Shown: positions 18,501 to 27,163, counted from the first letter of the stretch. The stretch is 64,000 nt of DNA from an uncultured Bacteroidia bacterium (GCA_902785755.1 CACZZO010000004.1:30718-94717); one strand, 5' to 3'. A program made the numbers and translations. Notes: generated by a model not told the origin, from the sequence alone.

Positions 18501-18846
18501 AAACGGGCAAATCGGCGACGATGGCCTGAACGAAATCATCAAGGACATGGAAAAGTTGGAGGAGGAATTGGTGAACAAGAAAATCAACCGCCAGATGATC
18601 GAGCGCAGCCAACGGATTGAATCGAGAATGTTGGAGTCGCAGAAGGCGCAGGAGAAGCGCGAACAGGAAGAGAAACGCAAGTCGAATGAGTACAAAGGAT
18701 CGCACTTCGACAGGCAAATCGACGAGATTCTCTACAAAGAAACGCTCAAGAAAAACCAAGAGTTTTTGCGCACCAACCCGATTGAATATGCGCCCTATTA
18801 CAAGGACAAAATCAATGAATATTACCTGAAGAAAAACACGCATTGA
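15511..18846 (+). CDS. DUF4175 family large membrane-anchored coiled-coil protein
   Basis: About 1111 residues. Three hydrophobic segments near the N terminus (about 30-50, 57-80 and 168-190) are followed by beta-rich extracytoplasmic repeats to about 510. A very long helical region (about 520-900) is rich in Glu, Lys, Gln and Met, and the tail is unusually Gln/Met rich. DUF4175 is a conserved Bacteroidota family with no established function. The insert PSTGSGTE at about residues 126-133 is encoded by a dispersed repeat (15889-15905). ybeY starts one base after its stop, so the genes are coupled. Confidence 0.85.
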   Translation: MDMSAPNKLIEKIEGFTRKYYLNRLIQGVLVGAVLWIVFYLLINGLEYFSWFPPKGRFVLLLFLLAGSGFVLVYHFLIPLVNLIRFRKKMSVEQASVLIGKFFPEIKDKLLNTIQLSNQMEASKVGPSTGSGTENDLLAATIEQRSARLSPIRFTDAVDLRGNLKYLGIFFGSLLILIALMVFLPSFAVQPTQRIVNYEQHFEKPLPYQVEIEQDEIETTQGKEVKFNIRVTGDRIPDAFYVKSELGQQLMTKGSANDFNYTFKNLFNDLTFNVIGGEYTSRPLHITVHPNPTLLSYRCEVRYPAYIHRNNETMDAKTRLIVPQGTTLNFSFTTRDTERMTVTRDSLQTDLTAKDDVFEYQFVASQSTKFEVQVQNAWNNTLEPLPFSVDVLPDAYPDIRVESFDEHLSTDVYFSGLVTDDYGFSKLTFNCLVKEPIEKKIVKPVALDLKQTRTSFFYSFNMDSLGIMPGQNMEVYFEVWDNDGFHGPKSKRSETFTYYKPSESALDSIANEQSEDIMERLQEKSQAADKLQDEIEKMLQDLIQKKELDWSDKEKMKDLLEKQQQIQDEWNKLQEEQEKLADFMKEHEIANEDLIKKQEQINKLFEEVIPEELRKMMEQIDKLLEDMPREQMQQMMQDIKKNNQSMQELLDRNLALLEQLKMEKDLNDLANKLEKLGKELQKQESENQNKEGEESDQKSAEEAKEEFDKMMDELDQLLEKNQELQDPFNMEKDEEMEESINQDLNDAMQQEQSGEQQKSQNKKQDAGQKMQQMANQMMMQMQMQGMQQMAEDAHLMRILLENVVHASHEQEALMTEIGHIRSDDPSLVEKIIHQKDVADNFNMVRDSLRSMAMRQPMIQNFVFDELHTIESQTGNAMKYLNDLKLSQAVRHQQTAMMSMNNLALMLAESLENMENSMESMGMPMACPNPKPGQGQQSMQNMQQLQQQLSEQLKKMQQQMEKQGQQQQNSMSEEFARMAAEQEMLRQGMQQMLNEMKENGQIGDDGLNEIIKDMEKLEEELVNKKINRQMIERSQRIESRMLESQKAQEKREQEEKRKSNEYKGSHFDRQIDEILYKETLKKNQEFLRTNPIEYAPYYKDKINEYYLKKNTH
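15889..15905 (+). repeat. Dispersed repeat CCTTCGACAGGCTCAGG inside DUF4175
   Basis: Identical over 17 bases to 41591-41607. On the opposite strand it would read PEPVEG, a phrase often seen in translated Bacteroidota repeats. Here it is read in frame in a loop of DUF4175. Confidence 0.85.
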
Positions 18847-18847
18847 G

Positions 18848-19282
18848 ATGATCAGATTCAGCACATTGGATGTGGAAATGCCGTCCATCGAACCGCAGCG
18901 CGTCAAGGCGTGGATTGAGAGCGTGGCGCAAGGTTACGGCAAGACGATAGGGGAGTTGTATTACTATTTTTGCAACGACGAAAGGCTGTTGGAAATCAAC
19001 CGCGACCGCCTCGGCCACGACTTCTACACCGACATTGTGACCTTCCCTTTGACCGATTGCGAGACCGTTCTTTCAAGCGAATTTTGCATCAGCGTTGACC
19101 GCATCAAGGAGAACGCAACGACCTTTGGGCGCAGTTACGAGAGCGAATTACACCGCGTCATCATCCACGGCGTGTTGCATCTTATCGGCTTCGACGACCT
19201 CACTGATGAAGAAGAAAAAGAAATGCGTGAAAAAGAGGAAGAGGCGTTAGGAATGATGTTTAGTAAAAAGAATATCAATTAG
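18848..19282 (+). CDS. ybeY: Endoribonuclease YbeY (rRNA maturation factor)
   Basis: A 144-residue metalloprotein acting in 16S rRNA 3'-end processing and ribosome quality control. The zinc motif appears as HGVLHLIGFDD with H107 and H111; the third ligand position, His in most bacteria, is Asp here. NRDRLGHDFYTDIVTFPL matches the conserved N-terminal block (ybeY: L N ... Y R . K . . P T D V L S F P). Length is normal. It follows DUF4175 almost without a gap, and mnmG comes 37 bases later, so ybeY and mnmG may be one transcript. Confidence 0.92.
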   Translation: MIRFSTLDVEMPSIEPQRVKAWIESVAQGYGKTIGELYYYFCNDERLLEINRDRLGHDFYTDIVTFPLTDCETVLSSEFCISVDRIKENATTFGRSYESELHRVIIHGVLHLIGFDDLTDEEEKEMREKEEEALGMMFSKKNIN

Positions 19283-19292
19283 TTAAAACGAA

Positions 19293-19308
19293 TGTTTCCC
19301 GTGAAACA
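19293..19308. promoter_or_regulatory. parS-like palindrome (15 of 16 bases) before mnmG
   Basis: TGTTTCCCGTGAAACA differs from the ParB site TGTTTCACGTGAAACA at one base. It lies in the short spacer between ybeY and mnmG. Confidence 0.65.
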
Positions 19309-19319
19309 CTGACAAAAGG

Positions 19320-21191
19320 ATGTATTTTGAACCGTATGATATTATCGTAGTTGGAGCCGGTCACGCCGGATGCGAAGCAGCGGCGGCGGCGGCCAATATG
19401 GGCAGCAAAGTCTTGTTGGTTACAATGGACTTGCGCCTGATGGCCTCTATGTCGTGCAACCCCGCTATGGGCGGCATCGCCAAGGGTCAAATCGTGCGCG
19501 AAATTGATGCTATGGGTGGTTATTCGGGCATCGTCAGTGATCGCACCATGATACAATTCAGGATGCTCAACAAGTCGAAAGGTCCTGCTATGTGGAGTCC
19601 GCGCTGCCAAAGCGACAAGATGATGTTCTCCGTAGAATGGCGAAGCCTATTGGAAAAAACGCCTAATGTCGATTTCTGGCAAGACATGGTGACGGGTTTA
19701 TTGGTTGTCGGTGACCAAGTGAAAGGTGTCACTACGGCGATGGGCGGTACCATCGAAAGCAAGGCCGTCATCCTCACCAACGGCACGTTCCTGAACGGTT
19801 TGATACACATCGGCGAGCAGCATTTTTCGGGAGGAAGGATGGGCGAGGTGGCAAGTCACGGTATCAGCGAACAACTGAAAGACCTTGGCTTTGAAGTGAA
19901 ACGATTGAAGACCGGAACACCCGTCCGCATCGATGGCAGAACCATTGATTTCAGCAAGCTCATCGAACAAAAAGGCGATGACGAAGTGGTCGGTTTTTCC
20001 TATACTGAACCTTTCAGAATCCAAAAGCAAAGGAGTTGCTGGATTGCACACACCTCATTGAAAGTACACGAAACGCTCCGAAAAGGCTTCAAATATTCAC
20101 CCATGTTCAATGGCAGAATCCAAGGCATTGGACCAAGATATTGCCCCAGTATCGAGGACAAAATCGAGCGTTTTTCGGGCAAGGACAGCCACCAACTTTT
20201 TGTGGAACCCGAAGGCTGGACAAAGGAAGAATATTACCTCAATGGCTTTAGTTCCTCCTTGCCTGACTACATCCAATATGAGGCTTTGAGGCAAATCGAA
20301 GGCTTCGAAAACGCCAAGATTTTCCGCCCTGGGTATGCCATCGAATATGATTATTTCCCGCCTGAGCAACTCCACCATTCCTTGGAAACAAGGCTCATGC
20401 ACGGCCTCTATTTTGCCGGACAAATCAACGGGACGACGGGCTATGAGGAAGCCGCTTGTCAAGGCATGATGGCAGGCATAAATGCAAGTTTGGCATTGCG
20501 CGACGACAAGCCTTTGGTGCTGTCAAGGTATGAGGCTTATATCGGCGTGCTTATTGACGACCTCATCACAAAAGGTGTGGATGAACCTTACAGAATGTTC
20601 ACGAGTAGGGCAGAGCATCGCATTTTGTTGCGCCAAGACAACGCTGATGCACGCCTTACCGAGATGTCATATCGATTAGGATTGGCCAAGGAAGACCGCT
20701 ATCAAAAGTATCAGGAAAAGCGTCAAAAAGTCGAAGAAATCAAGAATTTTTTGAATGAGAATTATGTCTACCCAGACCAAATCAACGGACTTTTGGAACA
20801 AAAGGAAAGCACGAGGATAGAGCAAAAAATGAAAATGTCCTATCTTTTGTTGCGGCCACAAGTCAGTTTGGCGGAAATGATAGATACATTGCCCTCTTTG
20901 GAGCAATATAAGAACGAAGACAGATTTGGAAGGGAATGTCTTGAGGAGGCGGAAATCCAAATCAAATACGACAGTTATATCCAAAAGGAAGACGAGCTCG
21001 CCGACAAGCTAAGACGTTTGGAAAATGTGAAACTGCCGAAAGATTTCGACTTCCATAGCATCCAATCCTTGTCCTACGAATCGCGGGAGAAACTGAACAA
21101 ATACCAACCTGAAACCTTGGGGCAAGCCTCAAGAATCAGCGGGATTTCACCAGCCGACATCAATGTGCTGGCCATATTTTTAGGACGATAA
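19320..21191 (+). CDS. mnmG: tRNA uridine-5-carboxymethylaminomethyl modification enzyme MnmG (GidA)
   Basis: A 623-residue FAD enzyme that, with MnmE, installs the cmnm group at wobble U34. GAGHAGCEAAAAAANMG (about 12-28) is the Rossmann FAD motif. NPAMGGIAKGQIVREIDAMGG and INGTTGYEEAACQG are MnmG signatures, and the C terminus LGQASRISGISPADINVL is the MnmE/tRNA-binding helical domain. Full length. Unusually it is bracketed by two parS-like sites (19293 and 21198). Confidence 0.97.
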   Translation: MYFEPYDIIVVGAGHAGCEAAAAAANMGSKVLLVTMDLRLMASMSCNPAMGGIAKGQIVREIDAMGGYSGIVSDRTMIQFRMLNKSKGPAMWSPRCQSDKMMFSVEWRSLLEKTPNVDFWQDMVTGLLVVGDQVKGVTTAMGGTIESKAVILTNGTFLNGLIHIGEQHFSGGRMGEVASHGISEQLKDLGFEVKRLKTGTPVRIDGRTIDFSKLIEQKGDDEVVGFSYTEPFRIQKQRSCWIAHTSLKVHETLRKGFKYSPMFNGRIQGIGPRYCPSIEDKIERFSGKDSHQLFVEPEGWTKEEYYLNGFSSSLPDYIQYEALRQIEGFENAKIFRPGYAIEYDYFPPEQLHHSLETRLMHGLYFAGQINGTTGYEEAACQGMMAGINASLALRDDKPLVLSRYEAYIGVLIDDLITKGVDEPYRMFTSRAEHRILLRQDNADARLTEMSYRLGLAKEDRYQKYQEKRQKVEEIKNFLNENYVYPDQINGLLEQKESTRIEQKMKMSYLLLRPQVSLAEMIDTLPSLEQYKNEDRFGRECLEEAEIQIKYDSYIQKEDELADKLRRLENVKLPKDFDFHSIQSLSYESREKLNKYQPETLGQASRISGISPADINVLAIFLGR

Positions 21192-21197
21192 CAGAAT

Positions 21198-21213
21198 TGT
21201 TTCACATGAAACA
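21198..21213. promoter_or_regulatory. parS-like palindrome (15 of 16 bases) after mnmG
   Basis: TGTTTCACATGAAACA differs from the ParB consensus at one central base. It lies in the 31-base spacer between mnmG and the methyltransferase gene. Confidence 0.65.
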
Positions 21214-21222
21214 CCATAGAAA

Positions 21223-22101
21223 ATGAACAACAATTGCCCTTGGTGCGGCTCCGAAAAAGCACAAATCAATCTTTGGTTGAAGGACGAATTCCTGACCAAA
21301 GAGGATTTTCACATTTGCGAATGTCTGAATTGCGGCTTACTTTATACCATGCCCCGACCAAGCAAAGACAAAATCGGGGAGTATTATAAATCCGAAGAGT
21401 ATTACAGCCATCAGGAAAACAAGAAAGGCTTCATTCCCAAAGTGTATGAAGCGGTCAAAAAAGTGAACCTGAAACACAAATATCGTCTTGCCACAGACGG
21501 AATCAAAGAAGGAAAACTATTGGATATTGGATGCGGCGTAGGTGATTTTTTACACACCGCAGAGGAACACGGATGGAAATGTACCGGCGTTGAACCTTCA
21601 GACGAGGCAAAGGCCATAGCAAGGAGAAGAATCGAGGCCGAGATTATCGCAAGTGCGGATTTGGAGCAAATTCCAGATGCAACTTTTGATGTCATTACCA
21701 TGTGGCATGTGTTGGAGCATGTGGATGATTTGAAATGGCAGATGGAGCAATTGCAGCGATTGGTTATACCCGACGGGAAAATTGTCATTGCTGTGCCAAA
21801 CTACAAATCGTACGATGGGCAATATTACAAGGAACTCTGGGCGGCCTACGATGTGCCGAGGCATTTGAACCATTTCAGCAAGCAGACCATCACAAAGATT
21901 TTCGCCTCGGTAGGGTTGAAACTGTCTCGAACCGAAAAGTTGGTTTGGGATGCTTATTACATATCATATATGAGCGAACAATACAAGCATCATTCACTCC
22001 CATTAATAAAAGGAGCGTTGAAAGGTTTGGTGTCGAACTGCAAGGCGAGGCGGTCTGGTGAATGGTCAAGCATGGTGTATATTTTTGAGAAAAAACAGTA
22101 A
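21223..22101 (+). CDS. SAM-dependent methyltransferase with N-terminal zinc ribbon
   Basis: A 292-residue class I methyltransferase. An N-terminal zinc ribbon uses C5-x2-C8 and C34-x2-C37. Motif I LLDIGCGVGDFLHTAEEHG is at about 94-112, with the family block TMWHVLEHVDDLKWQMEQL following, as in Methyltransf_23/UbiG-like proteins. Ribbon-plus-methyltransferase proteins often act on sugars or small molecules in envelope pathways. It lies 31 bases after mnmG. Target unknown. Confidence 0.85.
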   Translation: MNNNCPWCGSEKAQINLWLKDEFLTKEDFHICECLNCGLLYTMPRPSKDKIGEYYKSEEYYSHQENKKGFIPKVYEAVKKVNLKHKYRLATDGIKEGKLLDIGCGVGDFLHTAEEHGWKCTGVEPSDEAKAIARRRIEAEIIASADLEQIPDATFDVITMWHVLEHVDDLKWQMEQLQRLVIPDGKIVIAVPNYKSYDGQYYKELWAAYDVPRHLNHFSKQTITKIFASVGLKLSRTEKLVWDAYYISYMSEQYKHHSLPLIKGALKGLVSNCKARRSGEWSSMVYIFEKKQ

Positions 22102-22253
22102 AACCCAAAATTTGGCTGTTTTTAGGCGATTTCAGGCATTTTTGCAGGTTTTTGAATCAGGACATCACCAAGAGCAAGAAAAGCAAAATTACAAAATGTT
22201 TTATAACTCACACAATATCAACAGAAAAAAGCGGTTTTAGGAAAAAAGAGCAA

Positions 22254-25200
22254 ATGAGGAACAAAAAAAGAAGACGGATAGGCAGCATTTTGTGCTGGAG
22301 TAGCATTGGATTGTCGCTTCTGCTCGGCATGTTCCTTCATTTGGCACTGAACGAAAAATCCTTGCAACGAAATATTCAGAAATCGGTGTTGCGAATGGAC
22401 AACGACATGCAGACACTGATTGAAAAAGGCCTGAACCATGACGAACTCGAGAAAACTCAAACGGGACTGACGGTATTTATGAACGACACTTTAGTCTTCT
22501 GGAACCGAAACGACGTCAACCCCAAGTTGATGAAACGAAAAGTCCAAATAGGTTGTGACACGATTTGCCCTTTGCTTTCAGGCAATTATTTCGTGAAATC
22601 GTACCAAAACGCCGCGATGACCTATTTTGTGTACAAATTGGTCAGCACCAACTATCAAATCGAGAACCAATATTTTGAAAACCGCTTCCAAACCCTTCCG
22701 AAATTCATCGATGCTGATATTCAGTTTTCAGAAAACGGTGAGGGAATCCCTATTGTGAACGAAGAAGGCAAATGCTTGGCTAACTACAAGATCGAAGGAA
22801 AACCAAAACTTCAAAAAACGTTTCTGTTTTGGCCATTGCCTCTCATCATTTTGTTCATTATCGGAGCAACATTATCACTCGATCGAGGCGGTAAAAAACA
22901 AAACGGCAGAAAAAAGCGACCTCATGTCATAGAAATCGGCATTGCCATTATCATCATAATTTCCGCGATTGGAACATACATTTACTTCAGAATCAGCGAG
23001 AATCAGGAAAACGAGCAGATGAAACAGCAGGCACAAAACTTCATGGAAAAACGCGACAATTCCTTTGAAACAAGTTATGCGACCTTTGCCGAACAGATGA
23101 AATCCGACACCAACATCAGGGAAATGCTGTTTGCCGAAAGCAATGTGCTTGCCGATGTCATTTTGGGCTATTCCCAAGAACTCCTTTTCGATGAGACCAT
23201 GCGATCCTACATCACTTCGCTAACGCTTTGTGCCCTTGGCGAAGAAATCATCATCCAGCCCGAAGGTTACAGCACTGATTGTGATGACTATTTCCTTGAA
23301 AAATTGGCCAACAACAAGCAGAAAAGGGTAGGGGATGGTTTGTATTTCATGGATTATTACACGCTGGACCCCAACTACTTAGGAAAAATCAGAATCGTTT
23401 CCAAAGATTCCTTGCAACGAAAGACACTCTATTTCGAATTCTACAAGCCCATTGCGCCAGAAGGCTTCGGTTTCCCACAACTCCTGCAAGAATCGAACAG
23501 CCAAAAGCCATACGAATATTCGGTGGCGAACTATCGCGACAACTTGCTCGTCTACAAATACGGCCGATATGTCTACCCGAATTTTTTGAACAGCCTGAAA
23601 ATCAAAGACCAAGAAATCAGTTTCAGCAAAAAATACAAGCATTACGCCATCAAAAAGGAAGGCAACGATGCCATCGTCATCAGTACTCCAACCAAAGGAT
23701 GGTCGGAAACAACAGCTCCCTTTGCGATATTCTTTCTTGGACTGTCACTGCCTTTCTTGCTGATAGTCTGGTTGATACGACCCAAGGAACACCACAAATG
23801 GCGCGACAGGAGTTTCCGCAGAAGACTCCAAACCCTCATCTTCTCAACGCTTGGCATTTCCTTCCTTGCCATTGGTCCGGTATCCGTCGTTTACATGCAA
23901 ACTTTATACAACCAAAAGACCACCGCCTCACAATTCGAAACCACGCGAACCCTCTCTCTTGAAATGCGCAACGACCTCGATTTCAAGACATTGCTAAGAA
24001 CTGCTTCGAGGGACATTTGGATGGAAATCCTGCAACATTATGCCACCACTTTCTTCACAGACTTGAATCTCTACCAACTCAACGGACAACTGTTAGCCAC
24101 CACACGTCCTGAAATATACGACCTGAACCTGCAAACCCCATTGATGAACGCGGAGGCTTACCAACAGATGCACCGCAACAAAGAACTGTTTTTCACACAC
24201 ATAGAGTATCTTGGAAAAGGCAAATATGAGTCGTCCTATATCCCTATCGCCGACGAAAACGGCAATACGTTGGCTTATCTCAACACGCCCTATTTCTCCA
24301 GTGCCACCGATTTACAAAAAGAAATCCTGAATTTTGTGCTCACCTATATTAATATAATCCTCATTCTGTTAGGTATAGCATTGCTGTTCATCCTCCACCT
24401 CACCAACCGCTTGACGCAACCTTTGTCATTGATTCAGAACAAATTAGGTGACATCAAAATCGACCAGAAGAACGAACCCATCGAATGGAAAGGTGACGAC
24501 GAAATTGGGGCTTTGGTGAGGCAATACAACCAATTGATTGTGGAATTGGAGAAGAGTGCCGCCGAACTGAAACGTACCACGACCGAATCGGCATGGCGCG
24601 GTGTGGCAAGGCAAGTGGCGCACGAAATCAAGAACTCGCTGACACCCATGCGGTTAAGCGTGCAAATGCTGCAACGCAACATCGAAAACGGCAAAGCCAC
24701 GCCTGAACAGACCCAACGCACGGCCAACACTTTGATTGAACAAATCGATGCCCTCTCAGACATTGCCTCCTCGTTCTCTCGCTATGCCAAACTGCCTGAA
24801 AACCATCCTGCTCCATTGGATTTGGCCGAGTTGGTCGGCAATGTGGTGAATCTTTATGACAATGAGGAAAGCATTGAATTTGCATACCATTACGACCAAG
24901 CGCAAAACCACACTTTCAAAGGCGACAAGACCAACCTGAACAGTGCCGTCGGCAACCTTGTCAAAAATGCCGTGCAAGCCATTGGAAACAAGCCCGACGG
25001 CAAAATTGATGTTTCACTGCAATCCACTGAAACATCGTTCATTATCAGCGTGAAAGACAACGGAAAAGGCATCAAGGACGAGGACAAAGACCGCATTTTC
25101 CTGCCCAATTTCACCACCAAATCAGGTGGTTCGGGCGTGGGTCTTTCGCTGACCTACAACATCGTGCAGGCCGCCGGCGGGACGATTTCATTTGAAAGCC

Positions 25201-25262
25201 AAGAAAATGTCGGCACAAGATTCCAAATCGTATTGCCGAAACAAAACAAGCCAAACCCATGA
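22254..25262 (+). CDS. Multi-pass sensor histidine kinase (NtrY-like core)
   Basis: About 1002 residues. Around six membrane segments (about 10-31, 190-210, 225-247, 490-510, 525-550 and 690-712) separate three non-membrane sensory stretches. After a HAMP-like linker, RQVAHEIKNSLTPMRLSVQ carries the phospho-acceptor H790; then come N-box NLVKNAVQAIG, GKGIKDEDKDRIFLPNFTTK and G-box GSGVGLSLTYNIV. There is no receiver domain. The ATG at 22254 is chosen because the 34 upstream codons look non-coding. Its stop overlaps the start of a membrane-anchored AraC protein (ATGA at 25259-25262), implying one signalling unit. The kinase's usual receiver partner is not encoded nearby. Confidence 0.88.
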   Translation: MRNKKRRRIGSILCWSSIGLSLLLGMFLHLALNEKSLQRNIQKSVLRMDNDMQTLIEKGLNHDELEKTQTGLTVFMNDTLVFWNRNDVNPKLMKRKVQIGCDTICPLLSGNYFVKSYQNAAMTYFVYKLVSTNYQIENQYFENRFQTLPKFIDADIQFSENGEGIPIVNEEGKCLANYKIEGKPKLQKTFLFWPLPLIILFIIGATLSLDRGGKKQNGRKKRPHVIEIGIAIIIIISAIGTYIYFRISENQENEQMKQQAQNFMEKRDNSFETSYATFAEQMKSDTNIREMLFAESNVLADVILGYSQELLFDETMRSYITSLTLCALGEEIIIQPEGYSTDCDDYFLEKLANNKQKRVGDGLYFMDYYTLDPNYLGKIRIVSKDSLQRKTLYFEFYKPIAPEGFGFPQLLQESNSQKPYEYSVANYRDNLLVYKYGRYVYPNFLNSLKIKDQEISFSKKYKHYAIKKEGNDAIVISTPTKGWSETTAPFAIFFLGLSLPFLLIVWLIRPKEHHKWRDRSFRRRLQTLIFSTLGISFLAIGPVSVVYMQTLYNQKTTASQFETTRTLSLEMRNDLDFKTLLRTASRDIWMEILQHYATTFFTDLNLYQLNGQLLATTRPEIYDLNLQTPLMNAEAYQQMHRNKELFFTHIEYLGKGKYESSYIPIADENGNTLAYLNTPYFSSATDLQKEILNFVLTYINIILILLGIALLFILHLTNRLTQPLSLIQNKLGDIKIDQKNEPIEWKGDDEIGALVRQYNQLIVELEKSAAELKRTTTESAWRGVARQVAHEIKNSLTPMRLSVQMLQRNIENGKATPEQTQRTANTLIEQIDALSDIASSFSRYAKLPENHPAPLDLAELVGNVVNLYDNEESIEFAYHYDQAQNHTFKGDKTNLNSAVGNLVKNAVQAIGNKPDGKIDVSLQSTETSFIISVKDNGKGIKDEDKDRIFLPNFTTKSGGSGVGLSLTYNIVQAAGGTISFESQENVGTRFQIVLPKQNKPNP

Positions 25263-25933
25263 CAGGACCACAATTGCTTATCGTAGCCATCATCGCGGTA
25301 CTCGTAATGGCTTTCCTTATCACGATGGTCGTACTGAATAGTCAGGCGAAAAAGATGTTTTCCGCCAATTCGAGGTTGGTGAACAACCAGAACGCCCTGC
25401 TTGAACAAAACAAACGGCAGGAAAAAGACAAAACAGCGTTGAAAAAACGAATCAACGAATTGGAGGAAGAACTAAAGCAACAAGCAGGGGATGAAGTGGC
25501 ACAACTGAAGGAGCAAACACGCGAGTATCGCGAGAACATCGAACAGACTGCCGACATGGGCGACGAAGAACTGATGATTTGGATTGACCAAAAAATGGAT
25601 GAAGCAAACCTCTACACCGATACCGACCTCACACTGAAGACATTAGCAAACGCCCTCGGATTGACACAACGGAGACTGAATGTTTTGTTCAAAAACCATC
25701 CAAAATATGCCAACTTGGGTGACTATCTCAACGAGAAGCGTGTTTTGCTGGCCTGTAGGCTGTTGCACGAGAAACCCAACTGGACCATCGAGGCCATAGG
25801 GACGGAGGCTGGGTTCGGCAGTCGCCGCACGTTCCAAATGGAGATGAAACGCAGGTTCGGCATCACGCCAATGCAATACCGAAAGGGAATGGAAAATGCT
25901 GTAAATCAAGAAAGGACAGATACTTCAGACTAA
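25259..25933 (+). CDS. Membrane-anchored AraC-type transcription regulator
   Basis: A 224-residue protein with a single membrane helix at about 7-27, a charged coiled coil (about 40-95) and a C-terminal AraC HTH pair (about 115-215). The DNA-binding part contains LTLKTLANALGLTQRRLNVLF, WTIEAIGTEAGFGSRRTFQMEMKRRFGITPMQYRK. It would bind DNA while held at the inner membrane. The start overlaps the histidine kinase stop by four bases. No receiver or kinase domain is present, so it may be driven by contact with the kinase rather than by phosphotransfer; that is inference. Confidence 0.88.
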   Translation: MTGPQLLIVAIIAVLVMAFLITMVVLNSQAKKMFSANSRLVNNQNALLEQNKRQEKDKTALKKRINELEEELKQQAGDEVAQLKEQTREYRENIEQTADMGDEELMIWIDQKMDEANLYTDTDLTLKTLANALGLTQRRLNVLFKNHPKYANLGDYLNEKRVLLACRLLHEKPNWTIEAIGTEAGFGSRRTFQMEMKRRFGITPMQYRKGMENAVNQERTDTSD

Positions 25934-26521
25934 CACCCGCCGCTGCATCCAAGCATAAACGACGATGACGGCAATAGTGGAAACTTCCATAACCCAATTG
26001 ACCCAAACCGACTCCAAACCTATCAGGAACGAAACAACAGGCACAATGCTGGAAATGAGGATGTAAAGCGCCATCCAAACGCCCACCTGATGCAGCCTCC
26101 CTCTGTAACTGAAAGCAATGGCGCAGCCCAAAGGCAGATAAACCAGCATCAGCGAAACGGCCACGGGCAGGCCAACGCTATACATCAGGGCTGGAATCAA
26201 TTCCGTCAAAAACCCAGCGAAATTCAACGAGATGACCACCCACCACCACGCCGTAAACGGACGATAAAGCGGCTTCATACCTCGCAACAGTCCAAAATAC
26301 ATCACCAAGGCCCCAAAGGTCTGTACGAAGCCTCGCACCCACGAGAGATGGGCATCATCCATCCAGTGCATCAGCGGCGCATAGTTGATGGCAGCCTGCA
26401 AAAGGTAGCACACGAAAGCCGCCTCGATGAGCCAGCGGGGTAGACCGCTGTCCACGTGATTTACAAGAGATTGGTTTTCGATGCTTATCGCCTTTTCGAT
26501 GTGTTTTTGCTCTAGTTCCAC
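25925..26521 (-). CDS. Hypothetical integral membrane protein (about six helices)
   Basis: A 198-residue protein with a short soluble start and hydrophobic segments at about 30-48, 62-82, 90-112, 118-140, 150-168 and 172-192. No family motif was recognised. It converges on the AraC gene with a nine-base overlap of the 3' ends, and has its own box TACTTTTG (rc of 26527-26534) six bases before the ATG. Confidence 0.65.
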   Translation of the reverse strand: MELEQKHIEKAISIENQSLVNHVDSGLPRWLIEAAFVCYLLQAAINYAPLMHWMDDAHLSWVRGFVQTFGALVMYFGLLRGMKPLYRPFTAWWWVVISLNFAGFLTELIPALMYSVGLPVAVSLMLVYLPLGCAIAFSYRGRLHQVGVWMALYILISSIVPVVSFLIGLESVWVNWVMEVSTIAVIVVYAWMQRRVLV

Positions 26522-26526
26522 GGCTG

Positions 26527-26534
26527 CAAAAGTA
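26527..26534 (-). promoter_or_regulatory. Bacteroidota -7 box for the 25925-26521 membrane protein
   Basis: TACTTTTG on the minus strand, just before ATG 26521, again implying a very short leader. Confidence 0.5.
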
Positions 26535-26582
26535 CAATTTTATTGCGACAACAAACAAAAAACCTCATTTGTCATAAAACAA

Positions 26583-26617
26583 TTTGCCCGGCCTTCGATG
26601 TTTGAAGGTCGGGCAAA
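26583..26617. terminator. Strong hairpin terminator after the lipoprotein pair
   Basis: Stem TTTGCCCGGCCTTC / GAAGGTCGGGCAAA, 14 positions with one wobble, followed on the minus strand by a T-rich run (TTGTTTT). It sits 26 bases past the stop of the lipoprotein at 26643. Confidence 0.85.
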
Positions 26618-26642
26618 CAAAAGGAAATCTCCTTACAGTTGT

Positions 26643-27140
26643 TTATTTAATCGACAAGGTAAAACTATAACTCAGCATATCAGGATGGGTGCTGAGAAAA
26701 TCGAGGAATTGCTGCTTGTCACGGAACTGTTGATAAGATGGATCAGCAGTTTTATTATTATCTGTCTTGATAGTGCAAAGCGCACCAACACAAACTTTTC
26801 CCTCTTCAGGAAGTTCGTTCTCATTGTACGTCACTTTTCCTTCCAGTTTGGCTTCAAAAGGAGTCGTCACCGTGATTTCCTTTGTCCAAGGCAAAGTGGG
26901 ATCATTCACTTCAACCATCGTTCCATTGGCATCCTTGTAACTGAAAGTAAAGTGGAAGCAAGGCGAAAGGGTAATTGATGATGATGACGTTTGATCATAC
27001 CAAGAGTTATCCATTTTATACACCACGGTTTTTGTCGTTGGCGTAGGCGTAGGTGTTGGTTGCGGGTCGTCTTTCTTGCAGCCCGTGAGCATCAAGCCAC
27101 CGATAAGCAGGGTGGCGAGCAAAAATGTTACTTTTTTCAT
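26643..27140 (-). CDS. Lipoprotein paralogue 1 with Pro-Thr linker
   Basis: A 165-residue lipoprotein. Signal MKKVTFLLATLLIGGLMLTGC (lipobox Cys 21), then KKDDPQ and a Pro-Thr repeat, then a small beta-rich domain of unknown function. The next gene upstream encodes a paralogue with an almost identical signal and linker but a more divergent mature domain; both share the pattern VND..LPW..(E)ITV..PF.AK.EGK.TYNE. Probably anchored to the outer membrane facing the periplasm or outside. Confidence 0.75.
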   Translation of the reverse strand: MKKVTFLLATLLIGGLMLTGCKKDDPQPTPTPTPTTKTVVYKMDNSWYDQTSSSSITLSPCFHFTFSYKDANGTMVEVNDPTLPWTKEITVTTPFEAKLEGKVTYNENELPEEGKVCVGALCTIKTDNNKTADPSYQQFRDKQQFLDFLSTHPDMLSYSFTLSIK

Positions 27141-27163
27141 TTTGAAAATGTTATGGTTAATGT

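Noticed and set aside
18052..18906. A 284-codon antisense frame over the 3' end of DUF4175
   Set aside because: Shadow of a highly biased Gln/Lys/Glu-rich gene; Leu/Phe/His-rich translation without a family.
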